64,000 nt of DNA from Pinus tabuliformis (GCA_031772625.1 CM062814.1:822128757-822192756), one strand, 5' to 3'; shown: positions 44,700 through 56,203, counted from the first letter of the stretch. Notes: a model not told the origin generated them from the sequence alone. Translations and numbers: made by a program.

Positions 44700-45682
44700 T
44701 ACTTCTCAAACACCAATTACTTTGGAAAAATCTATCCTAGAGCCTTTCTTCCATACTAGAACTTGACCAACAACAAAAGAAACTCTACACCCTTTATCTT
44801 CCAAGCATGAAATAGAGACCAAATTCTTTTTCAAAGCAGGTAAATATATTATATCATTTAAGAAAATGTATCCTCCCGATTCTAGCTGAAAGTATGTTGA
44901 ACCATTGCCTTTGACTACATATTTTCCATCGTCAACAAACTCCACCTTTTGTGTGGTCTTCTTTTCCACCAACTTTGTGAGGCTTTCATGATTTCTTGTC
45001 ATATGCCTAGAAGCACCACTATATACCAACCAAACATCATTGTTATCAACAATGGTACCTGTAAGAGCAGTATAAAAGAAAAAATTATCATCATCATTCT
45101 TTGGCTTCTTCATATGTGCTTGGACATCATCAAGATCTGCAGTTGAGGCATATTGCTTGCCCCTTCTCTTCATATTATTGTTCCTTTCAGGAAACGTTTC
45201 TTGATAGTGGCCATAATTTTGACAACGAAAACATTGAACCCCTAACATATCCTTCCTTCCTTGAGATGGAGGAGGTGTTCTTCCTGGAGTGGGCCTTATT
45301 CTTTCTTTCCTTATGAAATGATAAACCACAGTATCATCCATTGTCATTTGAACATCACGAAGTCAATTCTACAAACTCGTTTTTTGACCAATGTTATTGA
45401 TGGAGTACAATCCTACTAGAGCATCATACATAGCCTTTGGAGTTTCCAAATGTGAAACATATGGGATCAAGTGATATCTGATGGAATCAACAATGATCCT
45501 CATGGTTGTGATGTCATTCTTCTTGAATCTTTCCTTTCCTTCCTTGCCTTGAGGTTTAGTCACTTTTCCCTTCACATAATCCAAGTCATCATTTTCTACA
45601 AGAATAAGATCAATCCTGTCTTCCAAGCCTTGAAGTTTGTAGCACCTTCCAACTTGTTCTCTTCCTTAGAGTAGGAACTCAT
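44700..45682 (-). pseudogene. Copia-B gag and protease relic
   Basis: The ATG at 45682 (minus strand) opens MSSYSKEENKLEGATNFKAW, like Copia-A gag. A frameshift after about 22 codons leads into ILVENDDLDYVKGKVTKPQG. A stop at about 45369 is followed by VYHFIRKERIRPTPGRTPPP, a zinc knuckle CFRCQNYGHYQETF with its last Cys changed to Phe, and the protease LVYSGASRHMTRNHES, where the catalytic Asp of DSG is Tyr. NLVSISCLEDKGCRVSF closes the protease region. Confidence 0.87.
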
Positions 45683-45760
45683 GGTCATAGATCTGGATAG
45701 TAATCAAATTGTAGAAGTAGGTCTCTTAAGAGTGATCTCAATGCCCTTTCCTTCACTAAA

Positions 45761-45772
45761 TCTTTGATACCA
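45761..45772 (-). other. Primer binding site of Copia-B
   Basis: TGGTATCAAAGA on the minus strand follows the LTR end AAAATCAACA. It is one base off the TGGTATCAGAG pattern. Confidence 0.8.
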
Positions 45773-46674
45773 TGTTGATTTTAAAGTGCAATTAATACAA
45801 GCACAATTTTCTGCTAGATAATTACTTCCAATGATACAATTTATCTTCTTAGCACATTTCAGATCATTAAGCAATTACACTTTAGAAAATTTCGACCATA
45901 AATAAAGTAGGGAAGTATAGATCAAAGTAAAAATAGGGATGCACAAGATGCAAAATTTACCCTGGGAAAACCCCAACAACTTTTCTTAGGAGAAATTGTC
46001 CAATTCAATCAATTTGTACCTCTGAATTTCTGGTCAAAAAAGTCAAAATAACCATACCACTTTTCCAAGTCAAATTTTATCAGAGAGAATCAAACTTCTA
46101 ATCATCAAGTAAAATTTGGTCAACAAACTGAATTTCGACCTCTACTTCTCTTGGTCAATTGCGATCAAAGAGGCCAAATTTCGTCCCTGCAACTTTAGTG
46201 AATCTACCTCAGTTGACCTTTGATCAACGCTAGTCAAAACAGTTCAATCAACACAAGAATTTTTTCCTAGAATTTTGGTCAAACATTCAGTGACATATTC
46301 CTTCAGATTTCGTCCAATCATCTAGTCAAATCTTCGGTCAAAGTAGCCCAAAAAACTACAAGTCAACACTGGTAAAATAGATTCAAAGTTGGTCAAACTT
46401 TGCTAGTGAAACTTCTCTCTCTTCTACTCTGCACGTGTGAATAGAAGACTCCTTGAACAGATCCAAATTGTTGATGTGAAGTAAAAATGAGGAGGGCCAA
46501 GTGCCAACCAATATATGCATGTTCAATCAAGTGGGTTTTGACCAAAGGGTCAAGCCCTTTCATGAGGTGGGGTCGGCCTGTCAAACTGGGGCTGACTTGA
46601 ACATTAAGAATAATAATTATTTTTCCTTTGACTTGTAGGCTTCAAATATTGACCACGACTACATATTTTCAACA
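45773..46674 (-). repeat. Copia-B 5' LTR
   Basis: 902 bases, TGTTGAAAATATGTAGTCG at 46674 to AAAATCAACA at 45773 on the minus strand. It pairs with 40423-41298 with small indels. Confidence 0.88.
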
Positions 46675-47950
46675 AATGTAAGGAATTCCAAACACAACTC
46701 CACATACATCAAGGGGAACTATATCTAGTTCTACTTCATTAATAAAATCAGCACTGATAGAAAATCTATTTTTTCACTGTTTGGTTACCTTTATCTTTGC
46801 ATCCTTATTTACCCAACTAAATGGATATGGGCTTGAATGATCATGAAATTCCAATCTCAATTTGTTGACTAGTTGGGTTGTAATGAGATTCGCCTGCAAT
46901 CCTGAGCCAAACAGAGCATCAATACTGGTATTTTCAACATGTATCTTTATATGGAAGAGCTTAGTCTTTTCATTCTCTTCCTATTTTTGAAGGCTACTCA
47001 AATTCACCTCCTTCTACACTGATGTACACATGATCTTCTCATCCACATCTGAGCTACTTTCAACCTAGTTTCTCGAATTAGTGGCCATGAGATTCTTCTT
47101 CTTATTATCTTTCTTTTTGTTCTTCGAGTTGAGCTCTGTAGGAAACTTCCAGCACTTCTCCTTTGTATGACCATCAATGTTACAATGATTGCAATGGTTT
47201 TTGGGGTCTTTACACTGGTGTGTTGTGATTGTCATCTTCTTATGTTTCTCCTCTTTCCACTTCCTCTTCCCCTCCTTATAATCGACCTAGTGCTTCTTCT
47301 TCTTCAATCCACTTGATTGCCCTTTCTTCTGGCCTATGTTCTCCAAGTATTATGTTTCTACACAATCCTCATCCATTGATATAAACTTGAACAAAATCAC
47401 ATGCTTCTACATATGACTGTGTAGACCCCCAAGATACTTGAGGAGTACATATAAGCTCTTTGGGGAGATGCACAAAATTATACTCATCTTTCTAAATTCT
47501 ATGGTGTATTCTTGTACACTCTACCAATGCTTCTGCCTGAAGCAATGCCACCAGATCCATTGGTCCTCTACATACCCGATAAGGGTAAAATTGTGCTTGT
47601 ATGAAGGTTTTAAATTCCTCCCATTTAGTCACTAGAGGATCTTCGTCCAACCTTAAGGTCTTTGTGTGGCTTTCCCACCAAGTCAGGGAATGGTCCTCTA
47701 ATTTCTACCACACAAATGAAATATTCTATTCTTCCCCTATATAATGAACACTTAAATAAACTTTTAATTGCCGAAACCAATGATTTAGCTTCAGAGTATC
47801 AATCTCACCTTGGTATGGCTTGATATCAACCTTCACTTCTATTTTAAATAGGGACTATGAATGATTCATGGCACTCAAAATGGGTTGATCTTTTTTGGGT
47901 CCTTTTTTAGACTAGTTCTCTACTTCTTCTTGATCTCTTAATATTCCCTC
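46675..47950 (-). pseudogene. Gypsy-B gag, zinc knuckle and protease relic
   Basis: On the minus strand, from about 47880 downward, gag core peptides are DIKPYQGEIDTLKLNHWFRQ, LTWWESHTKTLRLDED and KWEEFKTFIQAQFYPYRVC. A complete CCHC knuckle HCNHCNIDGHTKEKCWKF lies near 47145-47200. Then comes a protease with IDALFGSGLQANLITTQLV, in which the catalytic Asp of DSG has become Gly, and VELDIVPLDVCGVVFGIPY. Stops and shifts are frequent. The match to the Gypsy-A protease block places the two in one lineage. Confidence 0.8.
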
Positions 47951-48192
47951 TAATTGGACCTCTGTGTTAGAACCCTATCTTCTCTTCTCTAATAGATAAA
48001 TCTTATTGGTCAAGGCTACCATGAGGAGATTATAGATTATATTTACAACTTGTGCTTCCAACCATGAAAATGTCTCCTCTACAGATCACAAGGGTTATTC
48101 ACAGATTCGTTGACCATGATAGGGGTTTTATGACTTTTGAATTAGTTAATCTATATCCCTTTCAAAGCTCCCCAATATACCCAAATAAACCT

Positions 48193-48207
48193 ATTTTGAT
48201 ACCAATA
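48193..48207 (-). other. Primer binding site of Gypsy-B (putative)
   Basis: The minus strand reads TATTGGTATCAAAAT upstream of gag, a decayed TGGTATCAGAG-type site. The LTR would end in the CA complementary to TG at 48208. Confidence 0.6.
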
Positions 48208-49219
48208 TGATTTGTAGATAGTCATGGATATTCTACTAGAATGTTCATCACAAAAGATCTAATAAATTATACTTAAAAATCCAAACTATACATTATGAGG
48301 ATTTATTTCTATTTATATTTCTAGATCTATAAATTATTTTTTATTGTGTATCCATGCAAATTATAATTATGAAGAAAATAGAGAACGACAAAATAAAATA
48401 TCACAAACCATGACTACCTGGGAAACCCTTTTGGCAGAAAACCCAACTGGAAGGTGAAGTCGATCTACTCCCTTTCTCTTAATAGAAAATGGCTACAAGT
48501 ATAAAGAAATAGGGTTTGTGGCCCATGGGTTGCCACAGTGCACAAATCATCTCTATTTTCTCTCTCCCTATCCCTCTCAGCTACTTTTCTCGTTTATGGA
48601 ACAAATGCACTAAAAAAGAATGGAACCCTTTCCTCCTAGTGGCTAGATTATAACACAGTTCGATAGCCTACTAGTGGTTAGGTTTGACTCTTCCAACTCT
48701 TAAGTAGAGTTATAATATGGACTCTTATAGAGTCTTATTTATCATGATCACATGGCTAGCCCATTTTCCATGGGTAATGGGGCCTAACATGGCATCCTCT
48801 TGAATTATGGTGGTCAATTTTGATAGGTCAACTTCCAGGAGGCATAACTTTCTCATACGAGCTCTGATTGGGGCAAGTTTTGCACCAATGCAAAGGTATC
48901 AACGTGTAGATTATAGAATCTAGGTCCATGGTAAGTTAAAGTCCATAAAAGTGTTCATTTAAGGCCTCAAAATGGCTCCTAAAGTTTTTGCCCAAAATTT
49001 CCCAAACTAGGATCATCGATAAAATGGTCCTATGAGTTGATTGCTCCACTTTTTCCACTTTGAAAGCATTGAGATGGATGTGTTAAAATTTGGGCAGTTA
49101 TGGGACGAATTTCCTCATAGCCCCAAATGAAACCCATTGTGCCCCAAAAGAGAAATTATAATTATCATATTAATATTAATGTATTGGGCACTCTTATTAT
49201 TTATGTGGAAAATCAAGGC
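48208..49219 (-). repeat. Gypsy-B 5' LTR (putative, interrupted)
   Basis: About 1 kb without coding lies upstream of the primer site and begins (plus strand) TGATTTGTAGATAG, which is the complement of an LTR end. LARD-plus inserted at 49220-49224. The short stretch 55317-55343 beyond LARD-plus should be its continuation, and Copia-A4 follows. No second LTR copy is available to confirm it. Confidence 0.5.
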
Positions 49220-49224
49220 ATGGG
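49220..49224. repeat. Target site duplication ATGGG, left copy (LARD-plus)
   Basis: ATGGG before the 5' LTR is repeated at 55317-55321 right after the 3' LTR. Confidence 0.9.
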
Positions 49225-49440
49225 TGTTCTAAAATGTAACTAGGTTCGGTCTTCATAATGACATGATATTTGTAAATGATGAAATAAAGGAAATAAAATT
49301 ACTTTTGTATGCCTTGATTTATGGGTTTCATGAGCAAGAGGTTTATTTGTTAGTGGCTCCCATTGAGAGCCTTAGGATTTATTATTTAGTCAAAGAGTCA
49401 ATGTCATGTATGAAGAATCTCTTCTTGAGCATGAGTCAAT

Positions 49441-49516
49441 GTATATAAGTCTATATATATGTCTAAATAGCCCTCAATGTATATAAGTCTATAAATATGT
49501 CTAAATAGCCCTCCAA
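49441..49516 (+). repeat. 38-base duplication in LARD-plus 5' LTR
   Basis: GTATATAAGTCTATA(A/T)ATAT and the following bases occur twice, at 49441 and 49479. The 3' LTR has one copy near 54194. Confidence 0.88.
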
Positions 49517-49640
49517 AATACAAGCACGGATCTCCTCTTGATGTTAGCTTGCAAAATGAATTAAATAAACTCATGTCGGCTCACTTGAAATGACACATCT
49601 ATTTGAATGTTAAGGTCATCTTAATATATGGTCAAATTAC

Positions 49641-49648
49641 TATAAATA
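49641..49648 (+). promoter_or_regulatory. TATA box of LARD-plus 5' LTR
   Basis: TATAAATA about 416 bases into the LTR, kept as TATAAAT in the 3' LTR at 54354-54360. Confidence 0.55.
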
Positions 49649-50602
49649 CCCATATAGGGTCTTAGCAAAAGTGCAGTGTAGAATTCAGATATCTCTGAAG
49701 TTTTTTGGTTGGTAATTACAATCAACCAAGTTCGGACAACCTGATATTTTTTATACTAGTCACAGCCAACTATTCGTGGATCTCTCTCTGAATTTCGGAT
49801 AAATGATGGAAGTCATCAAGCTCGGATCTCCAAGGATGATTTCTCTGAAATTTGGGACACAATCGCAGTGACAAGAAAGGAGTCTAGCTCGGATGTCAAG
49901 ATATATAATGAACTCAGAATAGTGATGAAGGAATAATGAAGACCTTTGATGATGAAGGGATAAAAAAGATACAAGCAAGGAGGATCTATAGTTGACAATT
50001 TGGGTAACTTTGTTATGGATAGTGTTATAAAGTTGACAACTTAGATGATGAAGGATAGAAGGATCTCAGATCTGACATGAAGGAATAATGAATACATTGC
50101 AGAGACTTCAGATGATGCAAGGTATTGTTCAAAGTTAGAATGGAGAGAGTACTTTGATGAGCTATGTGCTATGACTCAGTGCAAATATACTATAGTCTCA
50201 AGGAAACTACAGGAAGAAGATCTCGGTGCTATGTTGAAGTCACGATGACAAGAAGGATCAAAGGAAAGAGGAAGGGAAGAAGAGAAGACAGTGTCTTGGT
50301 CTTGGAGTGGCTACTAGGTCAAGGGTCTTGGTCTTGGTCTTGGTATTCATCAATTGGAATCTCTATAGGAAGAATTTGTGTGGGTTTTCCTCTCAAAGAG
50401 TGAGAGGTTTTAGCCCTGGTAGAGAGCCAACATCTTGTGTTCTTGTCTCTTTTGTTTTGGAAACTATTTGATGAAGTAAGAAAACACACTCTAATAATAA
50501 GAAGAGAAGATTGTGCTAATAAGAAAAAGTAAAAAGCACCTCAGAATTAGTTATCATCGTGAGAAGAATCTTATTAACCTGATTGCCCTAGATTCTTCAA
50601 CA

Positions 50603-50620
50603 TGGTTTCGAAGATAAGGT
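50603..50620 (+). other. Primer binding site remnant of LARD-plus
   Basis: TGGTTTCGAAGATAAGG aligns with TGGTATCAGAGCTAAG of LARD-minus directly after the LTR end and has several substitutions. Confidence 0.65.
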
Positions 50621-53600
50621 GTTGAAGTCAAAAGAAGGGCATAAAAGAGACACTCAAGGGCTTTGTGTTTCAACATCTACATCAAAGATTGAAGAATCAG
50701 TCTACAACAACAATCTACAAAGGAAAGGGATTTTGTCTATATAATCAAGGAGACAGTCTACAACAAGAAGACTAGTTAGGATAAGTACTACAAAGACTTA
50801 TTTGGATCCTTATCTAAAGTTCTTGAATAATTTCATAGTCTCATGCTACCCATAGTCTTGATGCTATGTTGTTAGGATCTCAGTACCACAATATGATTAA
50901 GTAATCTTAGTCAAAAGATGAAGTCTCAATTCTAGATCACAATGCTCAGAACTCGAGCACATGGCAACAGTTTCAGTGCCTCTCATAGTCTCAGTCTATG
51001 ATATACAATGATCTCAATAATCTCACAATGACATGATCTCAACAAACCAATGAGAGTCACAACCTCGGATTGAATCCTTTTTCTATAAAGAATATAGTCT
51101 TGACAACTCAGATTCCCATAGCTTGATGATGCATACTCGATGGCATATAGAAGTGGATCATCTACAACATAGTGTTCAGGAATAGGTGATGATCATAGCA
51201 AGTAAACCTCGATTGTCTATGATTCTACATGATGTTGTTACAAGGTTCCATAGTCCACTTGTGTAACAACAATATGGTGCCATCTCAAGTATGTCAAAAA
51301 TTTGTTAATCATAAGGATCAGATGTATAAGTCAAACTATTCTGAAGGCAAGGAGGAAAGTTTCCTATCATTTCAACAAGGATCTCATCCAGAGGAAGCAT
51401 CAATGCATCTTCTTCAACCACCTTCAACATGATCAAGGTGAAGATTTCATCTTCACATGACAAGTAAGTATCTTTCATTCTATAATCAAGTTTGGTTAAA
51501 TGACTTCATGCTTGCAAGGAGATCTATAAATTGGTTGGGTCATCAAACTTCCTTGCATAAGAAAGGAGGATAGATATAAGTCCCTGTAAGACAAGTCATT
51601 GATATATATGGAAAAGTCTCTGAAGGTCAAACATTGTTTGAATGCATGGAAAAGGATCAAGGGACTCATAGGATTCTTATGAAATTAGTCAAAGGTCCTT
51701 TCATCCCTATGTAGTAGAGGAAACATCAAAGAGATATATGAAATGCTAGAAGATATCTTCTCTGAAAATGCAGTAAAGAAGGTAATGTCACTTAGACCTG
51801 ATCTACACAAAAATTAAAGGTATCAAAGAATGAAGGGATATCTTCATAAGATCTTTATTGGGAGATCTGGGAGAGATGATAAGAAGATAATCGTCATTGT
51901 TCTAAATGCACTAAATGCTAATCAAGGTAACAAATATCCATGGGATAAGAAAGTTACCTCATTCAACTTGTGATTTCTATACAAGATAGAAGAAGACAAG
52001 TTGAGGGAAAAAGTGTTGAGGACTCAAACATTTGCTGGAAGGAAAGGAAGTTTGGAAAATTCAAGGAAAAAGAGCATAGATGAAACTTAATGCTATGGAA
52101 GGTTATGTACTTTACAGGAAAGATTGTCCTTAGATTAAGAAGGACAATAACAAGAAGAATGGAGAAGAAGCCCATTTCACCGAAGAAATGGAGAAAACTA
52201 AAAGAAGAAAGGACGAGAAAGTAGAAGCATTAGAAATAAGAGCTGGTGACACCACCATAGGAAAACATTAAGAACCGCTGAAACAAAATCTATGGTAGTC
52301 AACTTTGGAAGATATAGCTCTTGGTGACCTCATTAGAAGATCAAAGGAAGAAATCATCCAGGACAAGTCTCATCATACATCAGTTTAAAAGGGAAATATC
52401 TGATGAATAAATATTATGCGAGATAGAATTCTCATTGAAGGATTCTCCAATCAAGAAAGGAAGCAAGTGTTTCATCAGAAACTCCAACTTATGGAAGTCA
52501 TGGGATGATGTTATGATGACATGAGAAATGAATAAGATCAAGGGATTGAAGATCTTTTCAATCAAGGAATCTGTTGGAAGAAGCAAGGTGACCTAAAGGT
52601 AAAATTAGTTATGTATGCTTGTATTTAATATTATAAAGTCATGTTGTATCGTTGCAGGTAACATGGATCATTACTTCTATCTTGAGAAGCATAATAAAGG
52701 GAAAAGGATATCCTCCTCTAAAAGGATGCGGGAAGGCTTAAGTCACACTAGATGAAATCAACATAATATGTCCTCACATGAAGTATGAGGTGGTTGACTA
52801 CAATTAAGGAACTCTGATTGGAAGCTCCTTGGAGTGGAATTTGTAAGGAAGGAAGACCCCGCGAGATATGCAACCATGATGAAGGCAATCAACATCCAAA
52901 ATACTAAGAATATTTGACTAGGAAATCTCCCGAAAAAATATGAAGACTCTGATGAAAGTCTGAAAAGGATGAAGGCCCTTGACAATGGATATCTTTGGGG
53001 GATGTGCCAACATGAATGCAGGAGGTTGATACCTACAGGAAAATGTCATGACAAAGATCCATCTCGTAAGGTACTATTTGATTTAATGTTATGTTTTGAT
53101 TTCTTGAATAATATCTGGATGAATTCATGCAAGGTTGTTGCAACAAGAGTTGTAAGTACAAGTACAACTAGCATTGATGTGGTGGATGGAAATTCCTAAA
53201 AAAATCATGATGAGAAAGAAGTAGCCATTTGAAGAAGGTTCCAGATATGTACTCAGAAGGCCACTTTCTATGAAGAAAGGAATTACATGACGAACCAAGG
53301 AGGAAAGTGATCGATGGCTAATGCCCTACAAGGAAGACACTTGAATAAATTTCATGACATCAAGGAAATAAATTGATCAAGAAGTCAAAGGACCCACAAA
53401 GAAGAAGTTGTTGATGAAAAGAGAGTCCTCAATTGAGAGGGAGCTTTAATAAGTCCCTAATTAAGAGGGAGCTTGGGAAAGTCCCTAATCAAAGGGTGCT
53501 TGGGTACATTCCTTTATAGGAATGGGCATATCTTCCCTAGTTGATGGGGGGAGATGGAAACAACATTCTTGTCTTCATTTGGGAATAAATAATGGAGGAT

Positions 53601-53958
53601 TGGGTAATCATCTGGCATTCGATGCTCTTTAAGGATGTGTAGAGAATCCAAGAGAAGAGTAGGCAAGAGGACCGATATTCTTTGAGGGTTGGGAACTCAA
53701 GACAAGAATAGTCCTAGAAGGTCACACTTAGTGAACACACGAGTGGATATGTACCTTGAGAGACAATGTGAAGGTGTCTATAGTCATTGGTCTCGCCAAC
53801 ATTGTGCTCTGATCTAATGAGAGATAGAGTTTCCAGTCAAGGCCATGCTGTGGAAACAATATAGGTTACCATGATGTTATACATATGAGTTATCAATATG
53901 ATTCTTCTTATGATAAATTCTTCAGATTGAGAATGACCAAGTACCATTATGAATACCT
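50621..53958 (+). other. LARD-plus interior, non-coding
   Basis: About 3.3 kb is purine-rich on the plus strand (many GAAGGA and GAAGAAG). No gag, protease, integrase or RT motif is seen in any frame. Parts match the reverse complement of LARD-minus. Open frames such as 52969-53199 lack any family resemblance. Confidence 0.7.
53425..53560 (+). repeat. Polypurine-like repeat array in LARD-plus
   Basis: Four variants of the motif CCCTAATTAAGAGGGAG occur at about 53427, 53454, 53480 and 53531, some 420-540 bases before the real tract at 53959-53975 (CCCTAGTTAAGATGGAG). Extended matches such as GAGCTT after each unit show that the array arose by duplication of a block including the tract. Confidence 0.75.
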
Positions 53959-53975
53959 CCCTAGTTAAGATGGAG
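53959..53975 (+). other. Polypurine tract of LARD-plus
   Basis: CCCTAGTTAAGATGGAG abuts the 3' LTR start TGTTGTAAAATG at 53976. Confidence 0.78.
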
Positions 53976-55316
53976 TGTTGTAAAATGTAACTAGGTTCGG
54001 TCTTCATAATGACATTATCTTTGTAAATGATGAAATAAAAGAAATAAAATTATTTTTGTATGCCTTGCTTCATGGGTTTCATGAGCAAGAGGCTTATTTG
54101 TTAGTGGATCCCATTGAGAGCCTTAAGATTTATTATTGAGTGAAAGAGTCAATGTCATGTATGAAGAAGATCTTCTTGAGCATGAGTTATTGTATGTAAG
54201 TCTATAAATATGTCTAAATAGCCCTCCAAAAGACAAGCACTGCTCTCCTCTTGATATCTACTTGCGAAATGAATGAAATAAACTCATGTCGGCTCACTTG
54301 AAATGACACATCTATTCGAATGTTAAGGTCAGCTTAATATATGCTTGAAATACTATAAATACCCAGCTAGGATATTCGTAGAAGTGCAGTGCAGAATTAA
54401 GATATCTCTAAAGTTTTTTGGTGGGTAATTATAGTCAACCAAGTTCTGATAGCCTTGACATTTTCGGTACTAGTCACAGTCAACTATTCATGGATCTCTC
54501 TCTGAAGTTCAGATAAATGATGGCAGTCATCAAGCTCAGATCTCCAAGGATGATTTCTCTGAAATTTGGGGCACATTCACAGTGATAAGAAAGGAGTCTA
54601 GCTCGGACGTCAAGATACATAATGAACTCAGAATAATGATGAAGGAATAGTGAAGACCTTTCATGATGAAGGGACAACAAAGATACAAGAAAGGAGGATC
54701 TATAGTTGAAATTTGGATGCCTATGTGATGGACAGTGTTATAAAGTCGACAGCTCAAATGATGAAGGCTAGAAGGATCTCAGATCTGACATGAAGGAACA
54801 ATGAAGACATTACAAAGACTTCAGATGATGTAAGGTATTGTTCAAAGCTATAATGGAGACAATATTTTGGTGAGATATGTGCTATGACTCGGTGCAGATC
54901 TACTATAGTCTCGGTGCAACTACAGTAAGAAGATATTGGTGCTATGATGAAGTCACAATGACAAGAAGGATCAAAGGAAATGGGAAGAGAAGAAGAGAAG
55001 ACAGTGTCTTGGTCTTGGAGTGGCTACTAGTTCAAGGGTCTTGGTCTCGGTCTTGGTATTCATCGATTGGAATCTCTATAAGAATAATTTGTGTAGGTTT
55101 TCCTCTCAAAGAGTGAGAGGTTTTAGCCCCGGTAGAGAGCCAACATCTTGTGTTCTTGTCTCTTTTGTTTTGGTAACTATTTGATGAAGTAAGAAAACAC
55201 ACTCTAATAATAACAAGAGGAGATTGTGCTAATAAGAAAAAAGTAAAAAGTACCTCACAATTAGTTATCATCATGAGAATAATCTTATGAACCTGATTTC
55301 CCTAGATTCTTTAACA
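53976..55316 (+). repeat. LARD-plus 3' LTR
   Basis: Starts TGTTGTAAAATGTAACTAGG and ends CCCTAGATTCTTTAACA, with the second ATGGG directly after it. Confidence 0.9.
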
Positions 55317-55343
55317 ATGGGAAAATATGTTTAATATCATTTC

Positions 55344-56203
55344 TGTTAATTTTTTAGCTCAGTGACAAATTCCAACCATGGGACTAGATTCCTATTTTCG
55401 AGAGGACCAATTTTGATTATTGAGGCACTCAATTTAGTTAAGGTAAAATGTACTTATGAAGAAAAGCCCACATATGCACATTTGGATAGATTGACCCTAA
55501 CAAAAAATGGGACACCCTTAGAAGCCTATATATACAAGTGACCTCAAGCTCATTTTTACATCACCAAGAATATTATTCTTCTCTTCTTCATTGATTGATT
55601 CGCATAGGTCTAAGACTAGTTCAATGAAATGTTTTCGCATAGGTCCAATATTATAGGGTCCGAAGCTCGCATGTGTTTCTAGGGTTTTGGGTCACAGCCA
55701 CAAGCCTGTCAAAGGAAATTTTAAATTGTAGCTGCAAGCTTGCAAGCTCAAGATAGAAATTGGAAGCTCTTAGTCACACATATACCTCTTCATCCCTGTG
55801 ACTGGAAAGTAGGGCTAAAATTTGACATTTGACTGCAATTGACCGCAAATAGGAAAAGTTATCTCTAATCTATATTGATGGCATAAACATATTTCTGATT
55901 GTTGTTGGGATCATTTTGTTGGATATTATTGTATTGGGTTCATTGTACTCTAGGTTTAACATTTTATGACAATCTAATAGAAGAATAATTTCAAATGGTT
56001 TTCTCCCTTGTGGGTTTTTTCCCTGGTCTTAAACCAAACCTGGTGTCTCTTGTTGATGTGTTTATTGTCTCCTTTGTCATTAAATTTATTTTTCTATCCT
56101 CAATTATTGTTAATGATTGGAAACATTAATTATTATTGACAATATTAATAATTGAATTGGTCTAAAGTAATTGAAACAACATAGAATAATCTGACAATTA
56201 ACA
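55344..56203 (+). repeat. Copia-A4 5' LTR
   Basis: 860 bases, TGTTAATTTTTTAGCTC to TGACAATTAACA. It shares CTATTTTCGAGAGGACCAA with the Copia-A2 LTR but is about 300 bases shorter. A TATATATA at 55527-55534 takes the TATA position. Confidence 0.88.

Larger units (their letters stand above)
40423..46674 (-). mobile_element. Copia-B, near-complete Ty1/copia element inside Gypsy-B
   Basis: The 6.25-kb element has LTRs at 46674-45773 (5') and 41298-40423 (3'), a primer site, gag, protease, integrase, RT and RNase H in copia order on the minus strand. It sits inside the Gypsy-B protease: coding on both flanks joins as GIPY...AAIF. No exact target duplication is visible (ATACA against AATGT), which may reflect decay. 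All domains are disabled by stops or active-site changes. Confidence 0.9.
39568..49219 (-). mobile_element. Gypsy-B, broken Ty3/gypsy element split by Copia-B
   Basis: On the minus strand there is a putative 5' LTR from 49219 to 48208, a primer site, gag, a zinc knuckle and protease (48207-46675), then Copia-B, then the rest of protease to RT (40422-39568). Everything downstream of the RT active site (RNase H, integrase, 3' LTR) is missing where LARD-minus abuts. Its gag, protease and RT resemble Gypsy-A (shared LDVCGVVFG and LNHWFRQL-type blocks), so it is an older relative. Confidence 0.82.
49225..50602 (+). repeat. LARD-plus 5' LTR
   Basis: Starts TGTTCTAAAATGTAACTAGG and ends CCCTAGATTCTTCAACA. 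It has a 38-base duplication that is absent from the 3' LTR and several TCTTGG hexamers near 50320-50345. Short open frames inside (for example 50164-50403) are shared with the 3' LTR but show no recognisable motif and are not called. Confidence 0.9.
49225..55316 (+). mobile_element. LARD-plus, complete non-coding LTR retrotransposon
   Basis: LTRs of 1378 (49225-50602) and 1341 bases (53976-55316) flank a 3373-base interior, with a primer-site remnant, a polypurine tract and a 5-base target duplication ATGGG. No frame longer than about 80 codons and no gag or pol motif is present on either strand. The LTRs differ by about 7% in their first 225 bases. It must have depended on proteins of another element. 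LARD-minus is a second family member. Confidence 0.9.

Noticed and set aside
40418-46679. Target site duplication for Copia-B
   Set aside because: Flanking bases are ATACA and AATGT, which do not match. Insertion is supported by Gypsy-B coding continuity only.
50164-50403. 79-codon frame repeated at 54877-55116 as a conserved small protein
   Set aside because: The two are the same position in the paired LARD LTRs, so similarity follows from LTR origin. No domain or codon-level constraint can be shown from two copies.
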